Shown piece after piece: positions 27,791 through 38,400 of a stretch of 64,000 nt of DNA. The translations under genes were made by a program, and so were the position numbers. Source of the stretch: Cohnella rhizosphaerae. Lineage in GTDB: Bacteria; Bacillota; Bacilli; Paenibacillales; Paenibacillaceae. The notes under the pieces were generated by a model. The model was not told where the DNA came from. It did not search any database and saw only the letters and a program-made list of their open reading frames with translations. The DNA lies in NCBI RefSeq assembly GCF_029525575.1, contig NZ_JAPDIA010000007.1, positions 310,001-374,000 on the forward strand, in the 5' to 3' direction. Position 1 is the first letter of the stretch, and each line of letters begins with the position of its first letter.

Positions 27791-28691
27791 ATGGTTAACC
27801 GGCGGGCGCTTCGCAACCTGGATCTCTACCTGCTGCTGCTTCCCGCGCTAACCTACTTCGTCGTGTTCCATTACTTGCCGATGTACGGCGTTCTGCTCGC
27901 CTTCAAGGACTACGACCCCGTCAAAGGCATCTGGGGAAGCGAGTGGGTCGGGCTGGCGCATTTCAGGCGATTTTTCGACTCCTATTATTTCGGCACGATC
28001 ATCCGCAATACGCTGGGCATCAGCCTGTACAGCCTGGTCGTCAATTTTCCGCTGCCGATTCTGTTCGCGCTGATGCTGAACGAAGTGAGAAGCATGAAGT
28101 TCCGCAAATTGCTGCAAACGGTTACGTACGCCCCCCACTTCATCTCGGTCGTCGTACTGGCGGGGGATGCTGACGCTGTTCCTGTCGCCCCAGAGCGGCA
28201 TCGTCAACCGGATCGTCGCCGCCTTCGGCGGACAGTCGGTCTCCTTCCTCACCGAGCCCGGCTGGTTCAAGACGCTTTATGTATTCTCTGGGGTCTGGCA
28301 GGAGCTTGGCTGGTGGTCGATCATCTATCTGGCCGCGCTGGCCGGCATCGATCCGCAGCTGCACGAGGCCGCGAAGATCGACGGCGCTTCGGTGCTCCGC
28401 CGGATCTGGCATATCAACCTGCCCGGGATCCGCCCGGTCATGATCGTGCTGCTCATTCTGAGCACGGGCAGTCTGATGAGCGTCGGCTTCGAGAAGATCT
28501 TCCTGCTCCAGAACCCGCTGAATCTCGAAGCGTCGGAGGTCATCGCCACGAACGTGTACAAGATCGGGCTGGCCCAGGCGCAGTACAGCTATTCGACGGC
28601 GGTCAATTTGTTCAATTCAGTGATTAATTGCGTGCTGCTGCTCGCGGTCAACCAGCTGGCGCGCCGGATTAACCAGACGAGCCTGTGGTAG
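27791..28691 (+). CDS. Sugar/nucleoside ABC transporter permease, LplB type (one frameshift)
   Basis: A membrane subunit of the second importer, 299 residues once an extra G in the run at 28162-28166 is removed. It has an N-terminal helix LYLLLLPALTYFVVF and the family segment YGVLLAFKDYDPVKGIWGS. The EAA loop reads LHEAAKIDGASVLRRIWHINLPGI. The C-terminus VNQLARRINQTSLW is typical of LplB proteins. The start ATG is two bases after the hydrolase stop, so the two are coupled. Confidence 0.9.
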
Positions 28692-28710
28692 AAGGGGGGG
28701 AGATTCATCC

Positions 28711-29601
28711 ATGCGAGAAAAGGGAGCCGACCGGCTTTTCCTGATCGCCAACGCCGCCGTGCTGTCCATCGTGCTCATCCTTGTGCTCTTCCCCCTCCTT
28801 CACATCCTGGCTGCTTCGATCAGCGATCCGCAGCTTGTGAACAAGGGCAAGGTATGGCTGCTGCCGCGCGACCTTACGTTCGAGGGGTTCAGGCGGGTAT
28901 TCCGCAACGAGGAGATCTGGACCGGCTACCTCAATACGATCGTCTACACGCTGGCGGGCACGCTGCTCAATCTTGCGGTCACATTGACATGCGCCTATCC
29001 GCTCTCCCGCAAAGACTTGACGGGACGGACGACGGTTCTGCTGCTGCTGCTGTTCACGATGTTTTTCAGCGGCGGGTTGATCCCGACGTATCTGCTGGTC
29101 AAAAATCTCGGCATGCTGGACTCGATCTGGGCGCTTATCGTGCCGGGCGCCGCCTCGGTGTGGAATATCCTCATCGTCCGAACGTACTTCGAGACGGAGA
29201 TTCCGGACGAGGTCCACGAGGCGGCGATGATGGACGGGGCGTCCAATCTGGTCGCCTTCGCGAGAATCGCCCTGCCGCTCGCCAAGCCCATCGTTGCGGT
29301 CATGGCGCTGTTTTACGGCGTGGGCCATTGGAACGCGTATTTCGATGCGCTCATTTATTTGTCCGACCGGCATCTGTACCCGCTGCAGCTCATTCTTCGG
29401 GAAATTCTCGTTCAGGCGCAAATGAACGAAGCGATGAAGCAGTCGGGCGGCGTGCTGGAGGGGCTGGCGAAGCAGGCGGAGATCGCCCAATTGCTCAAGT
29501 ACGCGGTCATCATCGTCTCTACGCTGCCGGTTCTCGTCGCCTATCCGTTTTTCCAGCGCTACTTCGTCAAGGGCATCATGGTCGGCGCGGTCAAGGGCTG
29601 A
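28711..29601 (+). CDS. Sugar/nucleoside ABC transporter permease, LplC type
   Basis: Intact, 296 residues, with six membrane helices. FTMFFSGGLIPTYLLVKNLGM and the EAA loop VHEAAMMDGASNLVAFARIALPLAKP are present. It ends in QRYFVKGIMVGAVKG, the diagnostic LplC ending. AAGGGGGGGAG precedes the ATG. It pairs with the LplB-type gene upstream and the lipoprotein downstream. The G7 run just upstream is in non-coding sequence. Confidence 0.92.
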   Translation: MREKGADRLFLIANAAVLSIVLILVLFPLLHILAASISDPQLVNKGKVWLLPRDLTFEGFRRVFRNEEIWTGYLNTIVYTLAGTLLNLAVTLTCAYPLSRKDLTGRTTVLLLLLFTMFFSGGLIPTYLLVKNLGMLDSIWALIVPGAASVWNILIVRTYFETEIPDEVHEAAMMDGASNLVAFARIALPLAKPIVAVMALFYGVGHWNAYFDALIYLSDRHLYPLQLILREILVQAQMNEAMKQSGGVLEGLAKQAEIAQLLKYAVIIVSTLPVLVAYPFFQRYFVKGIMVGAVKG

Positions 29602-29640
29602 GCGTCGAACGCATCTTTCATTCCCAGGAGGCTATTATCC

Positions 29641-31274
29641 ATGCATAAAAAAAATCTCGGCTCTGCTGACCGCGACCCTGGCGGCGTCGGCGCTGGCCGG
29701 CTGCTCCGGCGGCAACGACAAAAACGACAACAACGCGGGTCAAGCTTCGGCTGCGCAATCGACATCGGCGGCGTCCGGCAAGCCGGCGGACGGCAACTTC
29801 AACCCGACGGGTTATCCCATCGTCAACGAGAAAATAACCCTGAGGTTTTTCGCGCCCAAAGCGGCCATTCACGGCGACTATGCCGGCATGAAGCTGTTCA
29901 AGAAGATGGAGGAGATCACGAATATCCATGTCGAGTGGATCACGCCGCCGACGGACAGCTTCGAGGAGAAGAAAAACCTCGCGTTCGCGAGCAACGACCT
30001 GCCGGACGCTTTCTTCCTGTGGATCAACCGGGACACGGAGACGACGCGCGGGGCGGACGGCTCGTTCATCCCGCTTGAAGGGCTGATCGACAAGTACGCG
30101 GTCAATTATAAAAAGGCGATGGAGCAATTCCCGACGCTGAAGGGCAATACGACGAATCTGGACGGCCATGTCTATGCGACGGGCATCGTGCAGGACGTGC
30201 CGCGCGATCTCACCTTCAAGCAGTGGATCAACCAGTCCTGGCTCGACAAGCTCGGCCTCGCGATGCCGAAGACGACCGACGATCTGTACGACGTGCTCAA
30301 GGCGTTCAAGACGAAGGACCCGAACGGCAACGGCAAAGCCGACGAGATTCCGCTCTCGGCCGTCAACCTGGGTCAGACCCGAAACTTCATTCTGAGCGCA
30401 TTCGGCTACGTCTCTAACGGCATCGAGCTGAACAAGGAAGACAAGGCGGTCTTCGTCCCTACGGAGCCGCAGTACAAAGACTACCTCGCCTATATGAACA
30501 AGCTGTACAAGGAAGACCTGCTCGATCGCGAGACGTTCACGTTGAAGCCGGAGCAGCTGTCGGCGAAGGGGCAGGCGGGCATCCTGGGTTCGTTCGATCA
30601 TGCCGCCGCGTTCCTTGGCGTAGGCGCGGACCGGGACAAAGACTACGCGGCCGTGCCGCCGCTGACGAGCCCGGACAACGCGGATCCCGTATGGCTGAAG
30701 TTCTCGGACGTCTGGACGGGGGGGCTTCGCGATCACGAAAAACAACCCGTACCCGGAGGCGACGATCCGCTGGCTCGACTTCCTGTTCTCCGACGAAGGC
30801 AAGGTGCTTCAGAGCTTCGGCGTCGAAGGCGAGGACTGGAAGTGGACCGACGATACGAAGACGAAATGGACCTTTACGCCGCCGGCCGGCATGGACGCCG
30901 AGGAATACCGGGGCGGCAAGGTGACGCCGGCAGCGGGCATGGGCGCGATCGCCTGGTGGAGCAAGGACTTCGTGCTCAAGCAGGACGATCCGCTGACCGC
31001 GCGCATCGACGAGCAGACGGAGGCGGCCGGATATCCGAAGGTGTGGAAGGAGCCGTTCCCGAACGTCTTCCTGACCGCGGACGAGCAGAAGCAAGTGAAC
31101 GCCATGAAAAACGACATCAACACCTACGTCTCCCAGATGGAAGCCAAATTCATCACCGGGGCGGAGTCGCTGGACAACTGGCAGAAGTACGTCGATACCC
31201 TCGACAAGATGGGGCTGCCGGAGCTCGTCCAGATCAACCGGACGGCGTACGAGCGCTGGAAAAGCATGAAGTAA
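29641..31274 (+). CDS. Extracellular substrate-binding lipoprotein of the second importer (two frameshifts)
   Basis: Two extra bases disturb it: an A8 run at 29647-29654 directly after the start, and a G7 run at 30718-30724. Corrected, the protein begins with a lipoprotein signal peptide (KKISALLTATLAASALAGC) and is 543 residues. The binding domain opens with EKITLRFFAPKAAIHGDYAG. LPDAFFLWINRDTE and a calcium-type DPNGNGKADEIPL loop are visible, the latter common in LplA-like proteins. The C-terminal lobe is complete (TKNNPYPEATIRWLDFLFS onward). It ends just before a strong terminator. It probably delivers a riboside or oligosaccharide to the two permeases upstream. Confidence 0.88.
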
Positions 31275-31283
31275 CAAAAAAGA

Positions 31284-31323
31284 GGCCGTTCCGAAAGCCA
31301 AAGGCTTTCGGGGCGGCTTCTTT
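31284..31323 (+). terminator. Intrinsic terminator of the nucleoside hydrolase/ABC operon
   Basis: GGCCGTTCCGAAAGCC pairs with GGCTTTCGGGGCGGC around an AAA loop and is followed by TTCTTTG. It begins 10 bp after the binding-protein stop. Confidence 0.85.
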
Positions 31324-31383
31324 GTGCGCATATCAGAATGTATAACTTTCGGGGTGAAGCTCAGACTTCACCCTTTTCTTAAT

Positions 31384-31790
31384 TACATGGGACGACCGAG
31401 ACGCAGCGACGCCTGGAGCGAGCGGATTTGTTCCTACATGGGACGACCGTGAAGCAGCGACGCTCGGAGCGAGCGGATTTGTTCCTACATGGGACGACCG
31501 TGAAGCAGCGACGCTCGGAGCGAGCGGATTTGTTCCTACATGGGACGACCGAGACGCAGCGACGCTCGGAGCGAGCGGATTTGTTCCTACATGGGACGAC
31601 CGTGAAGCAGCGACGCCTGGATCGAGCGGATTTGTTCCTACCTGGGACGACCGAGACGCAGCGACGCCCGGAGCGGGCGGATTGGTTCCTACCTGGGACG
31701 ACCGAGCCGCAGCGACGCTCGGATCGAGCGGATTTGTTCCTACCTGGGACGGCCGAGACGCTGCGGCGCTCGGACCGAGGGGGAGATCGA
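31384..31790 (+). repeat. Tandem array of 51-bp units, eight copies
   Basis: Units beginning TACATGGGACGACCG (TACCTGGGACG in the last three) start at 31384, 31435, 31486, 31537, 31588, 31639, 31690 and 31741, exactly 51 bp apart. Each carries the small palindrome CGCTCGGAGCG and ends GGATTTGTTCC. The sequence is unrelated to the 51-bp array at 1111-1985. Several frames stay open because 51 is divisible by three; none has a credible start. The array fills the gap between an operon terminator and a regulator gene. Confidence 0.95.
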
Positions 31791-32161
31791 GCAAAATTGG
31801 CCACGGCTGGGCTGGAACTGGGAGATAAAAGCTGAGCGTTGGAGACGAATAACTGTTAAAGAGTTAAAGAGCAGTTAATCGGCGCGCAGATCCGGGGGAC
31901 GTCATGTTAAAGGAAATTAACTGCGTTTCAACACTTAACGGTTCCTCTGACAGGATAACGCTCCCTTTCCCCGCCCTAGACCGCAACGAACAAATCTTCT
32001 TCGCTCCGTATAGGAATTTGAGGATTTTTGTCGAACTAGACTTTGTCGAGCCAGAGGCGAGCATCGAACATATCGACCTCCGGCATAGCCCTTCAGGTCC
32101 AGAGAGGGCTTCAACGTATTGCAATAGGTGTCCATTAGGAACGTGGCGTGGAGGGATTCGA
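31791..32161 (+). promoter_or_regulatory. Leader region of the MalT/SARP-type regulator
   Basis: About 370 bp without a supported gene. The stretch is open in frame with the regulator from 31904, but it has no ribosome site there and the translated part resembles no regulator N-terminus. GGAGGG at 32150-32155 is a good ribosome site for the TTG at 32162. No clear sigmaA promoter was found. Confidence 0.4.
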
Positions 32162-35100
32162 TTGATTGTTCAGACTAAGCTTTACATCCCTCAAGTGCGC
32201 AGCGCTTTGGTGTCGCGTCCGCGGTTGATACGGAAGCTTGACGGGGGGCTGAGCGCCAAGCTGACGCTCGTCGCCGCTTCGGCCGGTTACGGCAAGACGA
32301 CGGCGCTGAGCGAATGGGCGAGACAAAGCGGCATCCCTGTAGCGTGGGTGTCGCTGGACAAGCAGGACGATGCATGGATTCCGTTCTGGAGCTGCGTCGC
32401 CGCCTCGATCCAGGCGGTCGTTCCCGGATTTGCCGAAGCGGTCGGGCCGCTGCTGAACGAGGGGCCCTCGGCTACCTCCGCGTCTCCGGACCCTGCCGTC
32501 TCCGCCATGCTGAACGAACTGCATCGGCATCCCGGCGAGCTCGCGATCGTGCTGGACGACTATCATCTGATCGAGCACGCCGACATTCAGAAGTCGCTGA
32601 GCTATTGGCTGGAGCGTCTGCCGCCCCGCGTTCATCTTTATATCGCGAGCCGTACCGAGCTGGCCATCCCGACCGCCAGGCTGCTGGCCAGGGGCGAGAT
32701 GCGGCGGATTACGGCGCAGGACTTGCGGTTCGATCCCCAGGAAGGTCTGAGCTTCTTCCGCGACACGACGGATTTGCCGCTATCCGGCGAGCAGGTCGAG
32801 GCGTTGTACGACCAGACGGAGGGCTGGATCAGCGGACTTCAGCTCGCGGCGCTCACGCTGAAGAGCAGCGGCGACATCGCGGGAACCATCCGGCAATTCG
32901 GCGGCCAGCAGCATCGGATTTCCGATTATTTGTTCCAGGAAGTATTCCGCGATCTGCCGGAGGCGCTGCGCGCTTTTTTGCTACGAACGTCGATCTTAAG
33001 CCGCATGAACGATTCGCTCTGCCGCGCCGTGACGGGAATGCCCGATTGCCAGCCGTATTTGGAACAATTGGAACAGTCGAATCTGTTCACGATTCCGCTG
33101 GACGATGATCGACATTGGTACCGGTATCACCATCTCATGTCCGACTTTTTGCAGCGGCAGCTCGCCCGAACGGCTCCGGAGCTGGAAACGCAGGCTCATA
33201 TTCAAGCGGCGCAGTGGCTGGCTTCCCGCGGCTTCGAGGAGGAGGCCGCCGAGCACTACCTGGCCGGGCGCCAATACGACGATGTCGTGTTCCTCATCGA
33301 GAAAAATCTTCTGGAGCTGCTGCACAAAAAAGCCGAAAAGGTGAGCGGCTGGGTGCTTCAGCTGCCGGAAAGCGCCCTGGCGAAGCGGCCCATGGCCGAG
33401 ATGCTTTATCTATCCCTTTTGATCGGCACCCGGCAGTGGGAAGCGGCGCTCGATAAAATAGAGCAGGCGAAAATCCGCTATGAAGCCATGCGGGAACGCA
33501 TGGACGAGGCGGAATGGAAGCGGCTGATGGGCAACATTTACTTTTTGTGCGCAGCCGCCGGCTATTTTCAGAAAGATTTGGAACGGGTGTCGATGTACTT
33601 CCGCCTGGCGGAGCAGGTCGCGCCGGAAGGCAGTCTCTTTGCGTCCATGGGGGACAACAAGTATTACGGCTACGATGAGTTCGACGATCCGATGTCTTAT
33701 ATCAACGATTATCGGGCGGCCGCCTCCTTCTTGGGCGAGTGGCTTCAACGATTGGAGAACGGCATGTCGCATCCGTCCGCGGCGATCCTGCATGCGACCT
33801 GCAGCGGCGTATGGTACGAATGGAACCGGCTGGAGGAGGCGGAAGCGATGCTGGATCGGGCGTTAAAAGCCCAGGTCGGTAAAATCAATCCGCGCAGCCT
33901 GCTTCAAATCTACTTCTACGCTTCGCGAATTCAGCAAGCCTTGGGTCGTTCGACGTGTGCCAATGAACTGCTGGAGGAGCTGAAGCTGCGGATCGAATCG
34001 CCGGATTATGAACGGTTTTTGCGGAAAATCGAGGCGGAGCAAGCTTCTCTCGCCGTGCGTCAGGGCAATTGGGAGGCGGCGTCGGCGTGGCTGGAGCGCT
34101 GCGGGATGAACGCTGCGGACGACGTGTCGCTGAACGGCGCGGCGGAGCAGATGACGTTCGCCTTCGTGCTGGGCGCCTGCGGCCGGCATGAGGAAGCGTT
34201 GTCGCTCGCGGAACGGCTGCAGCGATTGTTCTGGAAGGAGGATCGTCTTCGCAACCGAATCCGGATGGCGATTCTGCAAAGCGTGACGCTGCACCGCGCC
34301 GGCCGGGCCGAGGCGTCGCTCAGGATGCTGGAGCTTGCCCTGCGACTGGCGCAACCGGAAGGCTTCATTCGCAGCTTCGCGGACGAAGGCGCCGTCATGG
34401 CGGAGATGCTGACGGCGTATGTGGAACGATACGCGCCCAGCCATTCCGGGCCGGCTCCCTCCGAGCCGTTAGTCTACGCGAAGGGTTTGCTGCGGGCGCT
34501 TACGATTCCGCAAGCGCAGACGCAGCGGCCGGAGCGGATCGAGGTGCGCTGCTTCGGACATTTTCGGACATATTCGGGACGGGCGGGCGCGAATCAGCTC
34601 CAATGGCGCACCTCCAAGACGATGGAGCTGATGGCTTATCTGGTGCATCATCGGGGGGAAGCGATCGACAAGTACCAGATCGTAGAGGCCTTATGGAGCC
34701 ATGTCGACGCCAAGCGGGCGATCGCCCAGTTGAACACGACGGTGCACTATTTGCGCAAGCAGCTGCTGGCGATCGGATACGACGGGATGGTTCACTATGC
34801 GAAAGGCCAGTACAGATTGGATATGAACCGGCTGGACTGCGATTACGACCGGTGGCGTCAATTGCTGTCCGCCGGCGTCCCGGCCGCGATCGAGCGCGTC
34901 AAAGCTTACGAACAATCGCTTGGCGACTTCTATCGGACGGGCTACCTGGCAGACAGCGCTTATGCGTGGGCCGAGCAGGCGCGGGGCCGTCTGGAGGAGG
35001 AATACGTGGGGATGCTGCTGCAGATCCACGACGTATACGTTCATGAACGAGACTTTCCCGCTGCTATCGCCGTCCTGAAGCGTGCGCTTGCCTGCGATCC

Positions 35101-35257
35101 TTTTAACGAGAGCCTGCATACGAAGCTCATTCGCGTCTACATGCTTGCCGAAGACCGCGTCGCTGCCAAGAAGCAGTACGATTTCCTCCACAGCCTGCTT
35201 CGCGCCGAGTTCGGCATCGAGCCGAGCGAAGCGGCCAAGCAGTGGCTGAAGGTTTGA
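32162..35257 (+). CDS. Large ATP-dependent regulator: MalT-like NTPase with C-terminal SARP-type domain
   Basis: Starts at TTG 32162, giving the family opening IVQTKLYIPQVRSALVSRPRL; 1031 residues. The STAND-type NTPase domain spans about 20-300, with Walker A AASAGYGKTT and Walker B LAIVLDDYHLIE. The winged-helix and TPR-like helical region typical of MalT continues to about residue 780. Instead of the LuxR helix-turn-helix of MalT it ends in an OmpR-like DNA-binding fold (IEVRCFGHFRTYSG, WRTSKTMELMAYLVHHRG) plus a bacterial transcriptional activation domain of TPR repeats (LDCDYDRW to FGIEPSEAAKQWL), as in SARP activators. Such proteins oligomerise on binding an inducer and ATP. The gene lies 162 bp upstream of the SLH protein and may control it. 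Confidence 0.85.
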   Translation: MIVQTKLYIPQVRSALVSRPRLIRKLDGGLSAKLTLVAASAGYGKTTALSEWARQSGIPVAWVSLDKQDDAWIPFWSCVAASIQAVVPGFAEAVGPLLNEGPSATSASPDPAVSAMLNELHRHPGELAIVLDDYHLIEHADIQKSLSYWLERLPPRVHLYIASRTELAIPTARLLARGEMRRITAQDLRFDPQEGLSFFRDTTDLPLSGEQVEALYDQTEGWISGLQLAALTLKSSGDIAGTIRQFGGQQHRISDYLFQEVFRDLPEALRAFLLRTSILSRMNDSLCRAVTGMPDCQPYLEQLEQSNLFTIPLDDDRHWYRYHHLMSDFLQRQLARTAPELETQAHIQAAQWLASRGFEEEAAEHYLAGRQYDDVVFLIEKNLLELLHKKAEKVSGWVLQLPESALAKRPMAEMLYLSLLIGTRQWEAALDKIEQAKIRYEAMRERMDEAEWKRLMGNIYFLCAAAGYFQKDLERVSMYFRLAEQVAPEGSLFASMGDNKYYGYDEFDDPMSYINDYRAAASFLGEWLQRLENGMSHPSAAILHATCSGVWYEWNRLEEAEAMLDRALKAQVGKINPRSLLQIYFYASRIQQALGRSTCANELLEELKLRIESPDYERFLRKIEAEQASLAVRQGNWEAASAWLERCGMNAADDVSLNGAAEQMTFAFVLGACGRHEEALSLAERLQRLFWKEDRLRNRIRMAILQSVTLHRAGRAEASLRMLELALRLAQPEGFIRSFADEGAVMAEMLTAYVERYAPSHSGPAPSEPLVYAKGLLRALTIPQAQTQRPERIEVRCFGHFRTYSGRAGANQLQWRTSKTMELMAYLVHHRGEAIDKYQIVEALWSHVDAKRAIAQLNTTVHYLRKQLLAIGYDGMVHYAKGQYRLDMNRLDCDYDRWRQLLSAGVPAAIERVKAYEQSLGDFYRTGYLADSAYAWAEQARGRLEEEYVGMLLQIHDVYVHERDFPAAIAVLKRALACDPFNESLHTKLIRVYMLAEDRVAAKKQYDFLHSLLRAEFGIEPSEAAKQWLKV

Positions 35258-35419
35258 TTTTCGTATTCTACAGGACACGGGGGAGAGGTTCGCTCGGCCG
35301 CATTTTATCGTTTTTAGTCGTATTTTGTTGAGAGGACTGTTGAGTCCTTGTCAATTAATCCATTGCTATAGTAGGGGGGGCGATTAAAACCTGTTCAGCG
35401 AAGAAAGGGTAGTGCGGCA

Positions 35420-38400
35420 ATGAAAAGATGTTTATCTCTGATTTTAACGGCGGTGTTGGCAGCGGGACTTTTGCCCGTGCATGCATCCGTACATGCCGCC
35501 TCTGCGCTAGACAGTTGGACGGTAAGAGCGAACGGCGGCTATGAAATTATGTATGATGCCGCATATGGCAACGGCGTGTTCGTAGCAGGCGGCAACAAGA
35601 TCGTCAGCTCTGTCGACGGCGAGACGTGGACCGACGCGACAACCCCTCCGGGCTTCAGTTATCTGGCGAGTGTCGAGTATGGCGGAGGCTTGTTCGTCGG
35701 CGTCGGCTGGCAAGGCAATTTGTTCACCTCTTCCGACGGCATTAACTGGACGAACCGGAATCCGGGCGTATCCAGTATTCTTTACGATGTGGCGTATGGA
35801 GACAACTTATATGTTGCGGTAGGGCAGAGCGGGACGATTTTAACATCTCCCGATGGTGTGACCTGGACGACTCAAAATTCGAACACCTATTATGACCTTA
35901 ACCGTATCACGTATGGCAATGGCAAGTATGTAGCGGTAGGCAATAGCGGCGTCATTTTCACCTCTACGGACGGAATTGCCTGGACAAGTAACGTCTCCGG
36001 CACGACCAATCAGCTTTACGCGGTTGCTTACGGCAATGGGCTGTTTGTCGCGGGGGGCCAGAATAAAATCATTTTAACCTCTCCGGACGGGGCTATCTGG
36101 ACGGAAAGGCAAAACTCCCCTCCCTCTGGATGGCCTCCGATTTCAGATTATTATCGACGAGCTTTATTCAACGATGGCGTGTTTGTCTTGGCAGGTTCTT
36201 CCGGCTTAATCGACTCCTCCACGGACGGCATTCACTGGAGCAGTCATAGCTCGGGAACTTCGATTGGGTTCTGGGGGCTGACGGCTGGCAATGGTACGTA
36301 TATGGCCACGGGTGACCAGGGATCGATTCTACAAACAATCATGTTGGTAAACGCGGAAGCGCCGAGCATCGGGACGCAGCCGGCGGACGAGACCTTGAGC
36401 GTGGGAGACACGAGCCCGACGCTGAGCGTGGCGGCGACGGTGGGCGACGGCGGCACGCTGAGCTACCAATGGTATAGCAACGCGACGAACAGCAACAGCG
36501 GCGGCACTGTAATCGTCGGCGCGACGAGCGCGACGTACGCGGCGCCGACGGCAAGCGAAGGCACGACGTACTACTACGCCGTCGTGACGAACAGCAATAG
36601 CGGCGTAAACGGCACGCAGACGGCGACCGCCACGAGCGCGGCGGCGAAGGTGACCGTTAATGCGCTGGTGAACGCGGAAGCGCCGAGCATCGGGACGCAG
36701 CCGGCGGACGAGACCGTGAGCGTGGGAGACACGAGCCCGACGCTGAGCGTGGCGGCGACGGTGGGCGACGGCGGCACGCTGAGCTACCAATGGTACAGCA
36801 ACGCGACGAACAGCAACAGCGGCGGCACTGTAATCGTCGGCGCGACGAGCGCGACGTATGCGGCGCCGACGGCGAGCGAAGGCACGACGTACTACTACGT
36901 CGTCGTGACGAACACGAACAGCGGCGTAAACGGCACGCAGACGGCGACCGCCACGAGCGCGGCGGCGAAGGTGACCGTGAACGCGCTGGTGAACGCGGAA
37001 GCGCCGAGCATCGGGACGCAGCCGGCGGACGAGACCGTGAGCGTGGGAGACACGAGCCCGACGCTGAGCGTGGCGGCGACGGTGGGCGATGGCGGCACGC
37101 TGAGCTACCAATGGTACAACAGCGCGACAAACAGCAACAGCGGCGGCACTGTAATCGTCGGCGCGACGAGCGCGACGTACGCGGCGCCGACGGCGAGCGA
37201 AGGCACGACGTACTACTACGTCGTCGTGACGAACACGAACAGCGGCGTAAACGGCACGCAGACGGCGACCGCCACGAGCGCGGCGGCGAAGGTGACCGTG
37301 AACGCGCTGGTGAACGCGGAAGCGCCGAGCATCGGGACGCAAGCCGGCGGACGAGACCGTGAGCGTCGGCGATACGAGCCCGACGCTGAGCGTGGCGGCG
37401 ACGGTGGGCGACGGCGGCACGCTGAGCTACCAATGGTATAGCAACGCTACGGACAGCAACAGCGGCGGCACGCCGATCGGCGGCGCGACGAGCGCGACGT
37501 ATGCGGCGCCGACGGCGAGCGAAGGCACGACGTACTACTACGTCGTCGTGACGAACACGAACAGCGGCGTAAACGGCACGCAGACAGCGACCGCGACGAG
37601 CGGCACAGCGAAGGTGACCGTGAACGCGCTGGTGAACGCGGAAGCGCCGAGCATCGGGACGCAGCCGGCGGACGAGACGGCCGACGTCGGCGCGACGAGC
37701 CCGACGCTGAGCGTGGCGGCGACGGTGGGCGATGGCGGCACGCTGAGCTACCAATGGTATAGCAACGCGACGAACAGCAACAGCGGCGGCACTGTAATCG
37801 TCGGCGCGACGAGCGCGACGTATGCGGCGCCGACGGCGAGCGAAGGCACGACGTACTACTACGTCGTCGTGACGAACACGAACAGCGGCGTAAACGGCAC
37901 GCAGACGGCGACCGCCACGAGCGCGGCGGCGAAGGTGACCGTGAACGCGCTGGTGAACGCGGAAGCGCCGAGCATCGGGACGCAGCCGGCGGACGAGACC
38001 GTGAGCGTGGGAGACACGAGCCCGACGCTGAGCGTGGCGGCGACGGTGGGCGACGGCGGCACGCTGAGCTACCAATGGTACAGCAACGCGACGAACAGCA
38101 ACAGCGGCGGCACTGTAATCGTCGGCGCGACGAGCGCGACGTATGCGGCGCCGACGGCGAGCGAAGGCACGACGTACTACTACGTCGTCGTGACGAACAC
38201 GAACAGCGGCGCAAACGGCACGCAGACGGCGACCGCCACGAGCGCGGCAGCGAAGGTGACCGTGAACGCGCTGGTGAACGCGGAAGCGCCGAGCATCGGG
38301 ACGCAGCCGGCGGACGAGATCGTGAGCGTGGGAGACACGAGCCCGACGCTGAGCGTGGCGGCGACGGTGGGCGATGGCGGCACGCTGAGCTACCAATGGT

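Noticed and set aside
31333..31835. Repeat-containing readings on both strands of the second array
   Set aside because: Several frames are open for the same arithmetic reason; none has a start signal or any sequence constraint beyond the repeat.
31904..32161. N-terminal extension of the MalT/SARP regulator
   Set aside because: The translated sequence does not resemble the family opening, while the TTG at 32162 has a good ribosome site and begins exactly where relatives do.
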